From Carposina sasakii (lineage: Eukaryota > Arthropoda > Insecta > Lepidoptera > Carposinidae), in assembly GCA_014607495.2 (NCBI GenBank), contig CP053152.1, positions 11,949,899 through 12,013,898 on the forward strand: a stretch of 64,000 nt of DNA, in the 5' to 3' direction. The first letter of the stretch is position 1; every line of letters begins with the position of its first letter. Of this stretch, positions 45,900-58,200 are shown one piece after another. Under the pieces are notes generated by a model. It ran no database searches, was not told the DNA's origin, and worked only from the letters and a program-made list of their open reading frames with translations. The translations under genes were made by a program, and so were the position numbers.

Positions 45900-47850
45900 C
45901 ACACCTGGGACGACTAATGAAGTTAACGAAAACCTATACGTCATTTATTGAATTATATATCTCCATTCCCCTGCATGTATTTTATTCAACAATTTTCCAT
46001 AAAAGTACTATAATACGAAACGTTTATCTAAAGGGCGTCGCCTTTCCCATAACGTAACACAAATACCTCGAGCGAAATGTAAACGGAGAAAGTTCTGTAC
46101 CGTGCACAATCCACTGAAATACTAATAGGCAATTTTCTCGGTATGTAAAACATGTAGTGAAGGCATTAGGTATGTCTGTCTGTCAACAAAAGACGCGAAT
46201 ATTAGACGTTGGGATTGTAGGTCATGAGCGCGCTAGAATGTTTTACTCGTATTAGAGATAACGATGTACCTATTGTATTGCGATTGGGTTATAAGTGATA
46301 TATAAATAAATATAAATCTGCACGACTTATTTATGAGAATGCAAAAAGTTCACTGAGAACTGAACTTGAAATAATAAAGTGCTATTCCACCCTGCTTTGG
46401 ACTAAAGGCGGTAAGAACAATATTCCTTCCTTTACTAGGCTCCTTAAAATCTATAGGCACAAAATGAATTAATTATGAAGTCTATACAACGATACATGCT
46501 TTGAAATTTTGAAAAAAAATGCAAAAGCGTCACATCACATATGGACACAGAAATCTTTGACGAATTTAGTTTCTTCGAAGCCAAATGCCACACACATAAC
46601 AATTGCCTATAATGATGGGCCACTTAGATCGGGGGTAATTTACTAGGTATTTGTGATGCAAACGTGGAATTAAATATAGTTTTACTGCATAGGTGGTCCA
46701 TCAGTGGCATTCGAGATGGACCAATTTAAGATGCAGTAGGCATGCAACTGTTATTATGATTGTCCTACCACATAGCATACCACCATGAACATTCTTATTT
46801 TAATACACCGTCACAATAGATAAATAGAGCTTTAGGCAAAGCATCAGCAACATCATTTCTGGGCCAATATCGATAGAAGTTCGTCATCCTCAATTCGCAC
46901 GTTCGTTAGATGACGTCATCAAGTTTAACCGATATTGCAGGATATGTCACTATAATGAACGTCAAAGCGAATCTATGCTTTATTCGCTAAGCACCCAAGA
47001 TGGCAAAACTGCTTTGCGACACGAAATCTACATTCGTTATTGTTAATTTCTATTTATTTTTCAAGCATATATGTACAGCTTAAATAAGCCGCTTGCTATT
47101 TAGAGGAAAGACATGGCGACGATAGTGCATTACATGTCGCAACGGAACTATCTTACTTTGTCTAGATGGTATATTAGTATTTTTAACGACCATAATTAAT
47201 ATACCTACTATAGCAAATCAGGAACTATACATTGTATTTGGTGAAACTCACATGCTCCTGCTATATTGATTTATTACTAGTTGCATCACCACATTTGCAA
47301 AACAAAAGTAAGACCATCATTTAGTATACAGGTCTAAACATTACAACTTATATCTGCTCTAGCCAAAATCGGAACTAAATCCGTATTCTTGGAGACACAT
47401 TCCTCAGTAATAATAACAAACGCTTCACTAGCGACACCGTTTCAGAACAGATAAGTTGGTGGCGCGGTGCAGCACAAGATTTATGGTGATGCAGATAGCC
47501 GCTAAACACTAGAATGTTGAAAGCATCGGTCATTGTAAAATAGGAATAGTAGGTCTAGACATAGAAGCTTTACGTATGATATTTAGATACAAATTATTAG
47601 AAATATTGGATAAAACAAGGTTGAGTCTTTTGGCTTCAACTAAAAATAAAAGGAAGATTCATTTTTAGTAGCTTGTGTTGTTATGTTAGGTACGTACTAA
47701 AATCTCTGTTTCATTACGTATTTTATTGTAAACTGCTTAAGATGAGTAGCTAGTATTAATAATTAGTTGTATTGATGATAGTAGATAAATGTGCCAAATA
47801 AAAAACCTACATTTCGTTACTTTCGCTAAAAAAACAATGTTAACCACATT
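45900..47850. other. Non-coding stretch, no gene seen
   Basis: No exon recognised. A small hairpin GTGGTCCATC ... GATGGACCAATT lies at about 46691-46725. Confidence 0.4.
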
Positions 47851-47855
47851 CTGGT

Positions 47856-47965
47856 CATCAGCCTATTGCAGTTAGGTCTCCCCGGGGGAACGCCACAACG
47901 CCAAAGGGGGGATTTCCCCAATCACCACACTAGGCAGGCGGATTGGTGACCTGTTATGGTTTCTT
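47856..47965 (-). mobile_element. RTE-family 3' tail fragment, deleted
   Basis: CATCAGCCTATTGCAGTTAG, GTCTCCCCGGGGGAACGCCA, CAACGCCAAAGGGGGGATTT and CACACTAGGCAGGCGGATTG follow the tail order but with an internal deletion after TTGCAGT. Confidence 0.6.
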
Positions 47966-48800
47966 CTTCTAATGTTCTTACCCCTTACTGGACAAGCAAC
48001 GGGAATTTTCAGATAGTGCGATTTATATTTTCAAACACCTACTATTATTTTTTGACCACACATCAGATCAAGTGCTGAGCCTACAAGGGCGATTAGTACG
48101 TGAGATATTGCGCTAATGACTTCTTTACGCGATCCCGACGTCGGAGCAACATTGTATGGACCTGATTTATAGCTTCGGACAAGAAAGACAAGATAATGCA
48201 TCGTGTAGTGTCGGAAATGCTTAGGGATTATATGGTCTTGAAATATAATCATTAATTAGGAGTGCTTGGTACTTTGAGTCCGATTTCATGTTACTTAGTT
48301 TACAAAATGTAATTATTATTAAATTATTGAAAATGAAAATAAATTCGATATCCAATAAAAAACACCATTTCCAAGCCATAAAGAACAAGCTGCCATACAC
48401 ACCATGCCATAAGGGAAATAAAAATATAACCAGTCTGAGGCTTGTACGTAGTCATTGTTAAGATTCAATATCTCAAAATAACAACAAAGATGAATTAGCA
48501 GTAATAAAAAGCTAATAACTATCAATACACGAAGATGACACGTTTTACAAGAACGTGAGATAATTCCGACTCAATTACCAGGTAAGTACGACAAATTGTA
48601 TGTTTAGAACTCAATAAGTAGCATAATGATATAGGATTTGGTCTTTATTTGTCTATTTTATGTCTAAATATAAGGCTGTTGTCAAGTTTTAGCATTTATA
48701 GGTACTTATAATGTATAGATAGACAGGGTAAAATTGCAAAGAGAAGCATAGGTAAATTTAACTGTTGTTTAATATTCAAATGTAGATATAATTTTAGGCA

Positions 48801-49075
48801 TCTTCTTCTTCAGCCTATTACAGTACACTGCTGGACGTAGGCCTCCCCCAGGGCACGCCACAAGGCTACTGCCACAGGGCGGTTTTGCCCATAGTCACCA
48901 CGCTGGGCAGGCGGGTTGGTGACCGCAGTGTGATTTTTATTTTTAAGACTATGTTCTCAGTACGGGAGGCGCTGCTGCCCGCCTCCCGGAAACCCTTGAT
49001 CGCCTCGTACGATACCCACAGGCAGGCAGGGGTGGTACAAAATCTACTCTGCCGGCACCACGCGGCTTGACATAT
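48801..49075 (-). mobile_element. Non-LTR 3' fragment (subfamily with extended tail), downstream of Prp31 exon 8
   Basis: After the shared tail CAGCCTATTACAGTACACTG, CTGGACGTAGGCCTCCCCCA it continues GCAGGCGGGTTGGTGACCGC, TTCTCAGTACGGGAGGCGCT, GGAAACCCTTGATCGCCTCG, TACGATACCCACAGGCAGGC and GGCACCACGCGGCTTGACA. The same extended order occurs at 53464-53730 in the same orientation. The 61-codon frame 48885-49070 belongs to it. Confidence 0.7.
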
Positions 49076-49252
49076 ACCTATACATATATATGTATAACTT
49101 TATAGGAATGTGTAAATTCGACATCTATTTTCAAAACACATAATTTTAATACAATCCTCAACTATTCCACAGCTGAACAAAGACCTCACATTCTTAAAAC
49201 CTATTCTTCCATTCTATTCCACTCTCAACCAGTTACAAAAATAAACACAAAC

Positions 49253-52200
49253 CTGTAAAGGCGTGAACGCCACCGAAGACGCAGTACCGGAGACCTGCCT
49301 CCTTATGCTGGTCGCGCCGCCGTACTGCTGCTGTTTCTGCAGGTTCTTCTGCAGCGTCTTGCTTATCCGCACCTTGGTCTTCTCGTCTATCTGCGGCAGC
49401 CTCACCCGTCCCGTGCTGGACTTTCCTATCGTGCCACGCGTGTAGCCCAGGTCTTCTTGATAGGCGTCGTCTTCTATCTGTTGATTGAGTATAGGTTTAG
49501 TTGATGGCTATTTGATGGGAATTATGGTTTTTGATGAGACTATAGTGAGAGAGATGCTATCCCAACTGATATTACGAATGCGAAAATAAGTTTATTTCTT
49601 TGTTTGTTACCTCTTCACGCTTTATTTGCATACACATAGTGAGAAAGTGCAACGCTTCGGCAAGTGTAGCGTTGGACGGCCTCCGGCCAGATGGACCGAT
49701 GACCTACTATAAGAGGGCGGCTGGTAGTGACTGGATGGCAAAAACGGGAGTACGAGCCTTGTGGCATGCTCTGGGGGGGCCTACGTCCAGCAGTAGACTG
49801 CAATAGGCTGACGAGATAGTTGGGAGTAATGAAAAGAACGTAGGCTATTTCATTCTGTAATTCATATAGGCAAAGTCGCGAACAACAGCTAGTACTAGTA
49901 TCTAACCTATAATCTGGACAACAATCCAAACAGAGTTAGATTAATCACAAAAACCACGAAAGAAGCCACGAATCCACGCTAGAATCTAGAACAGAATCAC
50001 TAATGACTCATTCAAATTCATGTGGCATAAGTGCGCACTGGCGTACAATTTGGCTGCGCACGCGCATCGAACGGACAGACCGCGGATGCTCCATCCGAGT
50101 TCCGGTCTATTTGCGTATCGCGAAAAAACCATGCGATATTTGAAATTCAACTGATCTACGATCCCATAGAGCGCGACGTCACATGGAGGGGATTCTAGGA
50201 ACGCAACGCTTCGAGTGCGATACCGGTAATTAGAATGCGTTTCACCTAATAGTTGCCTTTGAACGGCGGCGCTAGTTGCTCTGTGTATAACTAAATTATC
50301 TGTGTAACTGCATACAAAAATTGTTAGTTACAAAATCATGCACAGGACTTATTCTATTGACTCAGCGCTCGCGACTCAGTCTGCGGAATCCGGGATGCGG
50401 GATCATTAACTGGACTAGGGATTTCGAACGGTAAAACTAATTTGTAAGCTTTTCTTGCAGTATAATCGAAACCATTGAAAAACTTGTCTGCATGTACTAT
50501 GTAGTCTATGACCATAGACACCGTGTTGTCCTTGTTTGATTTTTACTCATGAATTACATATATAAGTTATCCTGTACCTGATTCGGGAGTTTACTACTTA
50601 CAATACAACAACTGCTTTCGTAGGACTGGATTAAAGAACTCGGTGTCGTTCATTTTGACGATGAACTAGCAATTTCTCAGTGTTCTTCAAAAGTTCAGGT
50701 AAATTTAATTCGAGTTTTAATGATACCGAAAAAAAAACCTACGAACACGAAGATAATCGCTGAGCTAATACAGAGCCTGGTTAAAAGTAGTGCAGTATTG
50801 CACGCGGTCATTATGTGGCTCTCTCATCGGCAATTAATAGCAAATTTTCATTAACAAGATCCCATTTCAATCATAATTGATGCCATAGTTAAAAGTAACA
50901 AATAGTTTACTCGTATCTTCGCTGCAGTTGAGTTGCGTGATTTGTCCGTTGTCTTAGCAAGGAGATGGTATAAAGGAATAGGATAGTACTTATAGAGGAT
51001 TATATTCGCAAGTTTTGGCTTTTTCGAGAATATAAAATTTTCAGATAGCAATGCCATACTTAAAATAACTAGGTATATGATGCGGTACAGAACCTTTATC
51101 ATATACTTACAGTACGTACCTATGGAATAGCTAGCTTCGTCTAGGCACCTACATAAAATACATACATATCTCGTCAAAAGCATATTCACACGTGACACAT
51201 CAAAATTCTGAATTAATAAAACACTTACGATCGACGCCGTTCAATGTGGGGTCAAGCGTAGAACACAAAAACCATGGAGGCGAATTATCATGAAAAAAAA
51301 TTTAACCTTGTATAAATTGGTGCTTTACGAAGATAAACTACTGGTTTATAGATACAAAGCCGCACTACATTGTTTCACGCTACGCAAGGAAATGAAAGGA
51401 AATAATATTAACCCCGTTTTTCTTCATCACGTGCAAAAGAAATAGTAGTAAAGAGATATTTCGTAATTAACTTGATCTTTATTAATTTTGAAAACGGCTG
51501 AATGGCTAATAAGACTAGATTTTCTAGCTAGGGTAAAGATTAATAACGGCTTGTTTTTACGACTAACAGAAATTTACCTATTTTACCAACAAACACGAAA
51601 TTTTTTAAAAGAATGTGAACGCGATGTGCGGAATTAGAAAACGAACTGACTCAAAATATTGACTTACTAGAATTTTTAGTAACATTTTTTTACGCCCGTT
51701 ACGAGAACAACAGATAAAGAAGAAGAAAAATGTTAATCACCAGAAAATTTTATCATGATTCAGACTAATATATGGCTAGGTCTTTTCGCAATAACTATCC
51801 GTACACGAATATCGTACGTCGATCTAGTTAAAGTGGACGTACATTGGTGACAATATTATTTTGTCAATAGTATGTCACTCATGTTAAGTGTATAGAGATT
51901 TACATGGTCTTCGGTCGTTTTAAACGTTGATCTCTCATTTCAGAAATCGGGCAAGGGTTACAAGAGAAGTCACGGCGAAAAAAGTCAAGTACCTACGCTA
52001 CTACTTACATTTGCATTTATAACAGCTTCATAAATATTAATGTTTGCTACGCCTTGTCGATAACATGACAAGCATATCGATATACATAAATCGTACATTG
52101 TACCTAATAATCTGAAAATGCACTATAATGAGTACGTAGCGAGTAGCCGATTAAAGAGATCGATTATATTAATCGAAGTGATTAATGACGGGATGACTAA

Positions 52201-55200
52201 GCTCATTAATCTAATGGTGTGTGGCCATAGTGTGTGGCTGACCACGGAGCATATACCCGTAAAGATATGGCCTAACAATATAGTAGATTCTGACCGTCAC
52301 ATTTAGACTTAAACGTAAAATTAGTTCTACCTGTATCTTTTTCTCTCAGCCATGTTAGGAACGAAGAAGGACAGACCTGACTAAAGTTAAGTAAGCTTAC
52401 GTTTAAGAGTGACGGTCAGAATCGACTATATCGTTGTCACTGGAATATGATGGGAAGCTAATGGTTAGTGGTTTACACTGCTTATCCACAGATCACATTG
52501 CCAATAGCACGATCAGAACATTGCTTAAGACAGCTCCACGTAATATATGCTTGATGTAGCTGACCACATAATGTTATGTGCAAATTGTTAATGTTTATTA
52601 TTGTAGCGGCTAGCCACGACTGTACGTACATTGGCTGGTACATCTTATGAATTTAGAACCGTATTTTAATCGCCACATACGAATATATGGATATGTTGCC
52701 TTGATCTGATAATTATTTATCAATTTGCTACCCACTTTACCTGGTCCTTTTTACATAAAAAATATAACCCTCCTTCTTTCGCAGTTGGGTAGGTAATAAA
52801 GCAGTATCGAACATTACACTCACGTCAGCGAAGTTGAGTCGGTTGGCGTTCTTGCGGAACTCGGTCATGGCGTAGCGCTCCTTCATCTTGCGCACGCGCT
52901 TTCCGCCGCGCTTCTTGCGGGACTGCTCGATCGGCTTCGGTAAAGGACGGACGAACTTCACCGGCGGAGGCTCCTGTTACGTACATATATGTACTTAGCA
53001 ATGGGCTTTCTTCAAGTTGACGACACGGCCACGGCCTTTTTTCATCTAATATGGAGGACGTGTGGTGGTCGTGTCGTCTAGTTGAAAAACGAGCTAGGTA
53101 TGCTGCTCTGGGAGTGAAAAATAAAACGCATAATACTACAGCTGCTTCTCTTCCCGGGCATACTGTACAAGTCAATAGAGGGACAAGAGGGTCTTGGTGT
53201 TTTGTAGACGATGGGCTGACCACCTGTCACTACTAACCGAGCTTGTACATCTCAACTATACCCTCAAAATTGGTCAGAAGTGGCACCATGTGGTTCTATC
53301 GGCCCTTGGTGCTCTGCCTGCCCCGTAAGGGATAATGGCGTGATTATATGTGTGTATGTACTAATACATTTTTGCTTCCAAAAAAACCGTGGTCGTGTCG
53401 TGATCATGCCGTCTAGTGGATAAACGCCCAATAGGTGTAACAGTAAATAATAGAATATATGACACATCACATCATCAGTCTATAGCAGTCCACTGCTGGA
53501 CTTAGGCGCCCCCCGGGGCACGCCACACGGCTACTGCTCTGGATTTTTGCTCATAGTCACCACGACACGATCGGCAGTTGGTGACCCCAGTGCGATTTTC
53601 GGATTATGTTGTCAACACGGAAGTCACTGCTGCCCATATCCTGGAAACCCTTACTCGCCTCTTACGATACCCACGGGCAGACATGGGGTGTTACTATTCT
53701 ACTCTGTCGACACCACACGGCCACTGACACCGTATGTTTTCATTTTCCTTGCCTTTAATCGGGATAAATTAAATCATAAATGTATCCTTATTATATTATT
53801 CTTTACTAGTGGACGCCCGCGACTCCATCCGCGTGGACTACAGAAAAAACAAAATGTCGAAATTATCCGGGATAAAAAGTAGCCTATATGTTAAGTGGGA
53901 CCTGTCACAATATATTCCTGAAAACTGCATAGAAATCGGTTCAGCCGTTTCTGAGATTAGCGTGCACAAACGCACAGACAAACAGACAAACCGACAGACA
54001 AAAATTCCAAAAATCATAGTTTTGGGTTCTAATGCGTTGATAAAGGTCTCCTATAATATTTTTTCTCATATATCTGCCATGTACAGACAGCGATCCGTTA
54101 CATTTTTATTATATGTATAGATATGTATAGATTGTAGTATACTGGTATGTTTAAATTTAGCACTATGGTAAAACAAACAAGGCAGGACCGAAGTATATTT
54201 ACCTGTAACTTGTCCAGTTTCTTCTCGATGCTCTCCCTTAGCGCTCGTCCGATATGTCCGTCAGTACTCTCGTGACACGCGTCCACGCGGGCTGCGAGCG
54301 TCACCTTCGTCGACACCAGCTTAGCTGCTTTGTAGCGCAACTCCTGATAATCAAAAGATGGCTGAAGTAAAAGTGACGTTGTCGGCCAAGAAAAGAGTTT
54401 GTAATTCACCCACAAAAAGGTTTTTTTAACTTGTTAGAACGTCTGCCTTCCTAGATTTCGTACAGCAACGGTATCAAGTTAGCATAAGCAAAACTGACGG
54501 TAGTGGCCAACAAAAGAGTTTGGAGTTCACCCCATGAAAAGCTATTTAATTTTATGTGAATGTCTTATCCTCGTACAGCAATTGAGTAGGTACTTTTTTA
54601 TTATTATATATGTAAACAGGCAGGCAGTTGAGGCAACTGATTTTGCCTGTATCTGAATGTTCTCTTCTTAGGTTTTTCTATGTTCTTATTTAGGAATCGG
54701 CATCATCTTTACATGAATAAAAAATGCTTTGTTCTGAATGACTGTCGTAACTCAGGGCTTCCCAAACTTTTTTTCTCATAGACCCCTTTTAAAAGTTGAC
54801 TGGTTCTGGTGGACTCCCTATAAGCCTACACCACATACAAATTAATTGTGATCCCCCATTTTTTCACGCCAACGTAGACCCCCATGGAGTCTCCTGTGGA
54901 CCCCTGGGGGGTCCACCTGGACTACTTTGGGAACAACTGGTCTAACTGACGCATCAACGCACAGCCTAGACGGCTGATCATAGAGACCTGCTGATACTTT
55001 GAGGACTGGAGGGATTTCCCAAAATTCTTATTCTTTATTGCTAAATTTCTACAGAAATGAAAATTCTAACGTGTACGCGGAATAAATCGCGGGCGGCCTC
55101 TAGAATTATTTATGAAAATAGACTGCCCTAAACAGTGACAATCTTAGCAGTTTACGTCTACACAAAAGTCGAGTTCTTTTTATAATAAATAAGTGCCACT

Positions 55201-58200
55201 ACAAAAAATAGATAAATAAATAAATAAATATTCACACACTACACAACACATTAACCTAGTCCCACATTAAGATCCCTAAGGTCTTGTGTCGTGGGTACTA
55301 AGCAACGGTATATAAATACATAGATAAGTATAGAAACATCCATGACTCGGAAACAAACATCGATATTCATCATATGAATGGTGTCGCAGGCAGGGTCACT
55401 ACCTACTAGATCAATCGGCCATCAAGAGAGATACCTATGTAGAAATTTAGAAAATAATTATGGTAACAACTGAAACAAATTAAATCGCACTTACAGGTGA
55501 TGTGTCCTGTACAATTTGTGAGAAGTAAATAAAGCCGGTGTGTGGCAAGGCAGCCGCTTGGGAAAACCCGGATAAGGTCTTCTTCTGTTGCCCCAGCGGT
55601 AGCACATTGCATGCTGGCATTTTGGATAGCTTTGACAAGCCACCGGCCACACCCAATATCTTGGCTGCTGTTGATGCACCTGGAAACATAATGTGTCATT
55701 AGATATTCCCATTCAATCCAAGAAAATTAAGAAACAATTATTCACTCAGTTTTAGACAAGTAAAACAAGATTGTTACTCTGACTTGATACATGTTAAAGT
55801 TTTCACTTTTGAACAATAGCATGACATAGGTTTGCCTTATTCTTTAATCTTCAAATATAATGTAACATTTTTGATCATCATCATCGTCAGCCTATTGCAG
55901 TCCACTGCTGGGCGTAGGCCTCCCCCAGTGTACGCCACATGGCTCGATCTCCCGTTTTTGCCATCCAGTCACAACTAGCCGATACTTTAAGTCATCGGTC
56001 CATCTGGCCGGAGGGCGCCCAATGCTATGCTTGCCGAGGCGCGGTCTTCATTCGAGAACCTGTTTACTCCACCGTCCATCGGTTCTACGACAGATGTGGC
56101 CGGCCCACTGCCACTTCAGTCTGCTACATTTCGAGACTATGTCTGTCACTTTGGTCTTCTGCCGCATAATCTCGTTTCGGACTTTGTCCATTCGCGAGAT
56201 TCCGATTGACCTTTCCATAGCTCTCTGAGTGACATGTAATCGGTGAGCCAGCCCCACCGTCAGGTTTCACGTCTCGGCTCCGTAAGTCATGGCTGGTAAA
56301 ACGCATTGATGGAACACCTTGGTCTTGAGGCATTGTGGCAAGGATGACTCAAAGATATGACACAACTTCCCAAACGCTGCCCCACCCAAGCTGCACTCTT
56401 CTGGTGATTTCTCCCTCGAAGTTGTCTTTACCCAACTGCAATATTTGCCCAAGGTATACATACTTCTGAACAACTTTTAGGGCTACGCCTTCGACGGATA
56501 TCGGCTCAGGGATGATGTGTCGATTGCACATTACCTTGGTCTTGTCCAGGTTCATCCCTAGTCCCACACGCCTCGAGGCAGCATTGAGACTAGACCTCCG
56601 ACTTCTTTATAACCTGCCGTACAGTATGGATGTGGTCCACGGTGCTGTAGCCTTTGCGAAACCCGGCCTGTTCCGGTGGCTGGAAGGCGTTAAATCTCAA
56701 TACCAGACGATTCGTGACGACTCTCGAGAACAGCTTATAGACGTGGCTCAGAAGTGTGATCGGACTATAGTTTTTGAAGAGCGTTTTGTATCCCTTCTTG
56801 AAAAACAATGCCACCACACCTCTGCTCCACGCCTTCGGAGTAGTACCATTGTCCAATATGGAGTTAAATAACTCAACTTCAATTTCGGCGAGAATCTCTG
56901 GAACCGATGTGACGGTTTGGCCATTCGAGGATCGAAGCTTTGTCAGGTGACTCCTTCCCAGCGCCTTGGTAAAGACTTTCGAACCTCAATTTTTCTCAAT
57001 CGCCTCCTTAACGAGATGAGTATTCCAGCTTCGGAGGTCGCGTCTCACCATGCTCCTGATCTTTTTGTTGAGCGGCTGGGAATCTGGCAAAGCATTGAAT
57101 AGCTGAATGCGTTGCTAAGCACAGATATCGAGAACAGCTGAACCATTTTCGCTAATTCTTTTTTTAGATTATTCCTAGAAATACGAGGATAGTTCCTACA
57201 GAGAAAATATTTTTTTTAAATTGCCTGAATAAGTCTAAAAACAACTTTTCTATAGCGGCCGCCTACGACTTTGCTCACGTGAAAGGGCATTACATCCGTG
57301 CAAAGCCAGGGTGAATCCCTAGTTGGACATAAATGTTAATTTGACTTTACTCACCAACTATAGCAGTAACATTGGGTGCTATAAATGTCATTCTGCTCTC
57401 CACATATTCATAGATCTTGGATTTAAAGTTGTTAATGTCTCCAGCCATGTCACAAGCCTCATAGATCTCTGCCAGTTCATCTTCTGAGAGCAATTTCCTA
57501 AAAATACATACAAACATATTCTTTATCTAACTTTATTGCAAATACCTTTGAAGATTTTAATATTAATAGATATCTGGTAGTGTGTTTCACCAAACAGTTT
57601 CTTTGAATGATGGTGTACAGTGTGTATATATACAAAAAATGTAAGTTATAAATATTATAAAGTAAATAAAAAAAGTTTCACCCAAGTGAGATTTGAACTC
57701 ACAAACTCTCGCAAACTGTGCTTTCGCTCTAACCAACTGAACTATCAGGGCAAATAACTCGGATGACGAATTTTACCATCTCTTTTACATTACATTTTTG
57801 GCAACGTTATTTTTTCATCCCGAAATGTAAGTTCTAAAATTGGGCATAGGAGTTATTCTATGAAGAGGACTCTACTTATTCACTAGCAGATACAGTTAAA
57901 ATAAATACATTCATTATACAGGGTGTAACAAAAAGGGTATGTTAAGCGAAAAGCTATGTAAATAGCCCACTATAGAGAACCTATCTACAAAATTTGAGAC
58001 TCGAAATCACATTTTTATTTTTCAATATTGTATGAAAATTTCTGAGATATTTAAAAATTCTCCATACTATCGGGAAAAATAAACATGTGATTTAGGGTCT
58101 CAAATTTTGTGGATAGGTTCTCTATAGTGGGCTATTTACATAGCTTTTAGCTTAACATACCCTTTTTGTTACATCCTGTATATGTAATAGAACATTTGAA

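Noticed and set aside
52825..53223. 132-codon minus-strand frame
   Set aside because: Its end overlaps Prp31 exon 7 in another register; the real exon is 52973-52824.
56512..56871. 119-codon plus-strand frame
   Set aside because: It is the reverse strand of the RTE reverse transcriptase fragment.
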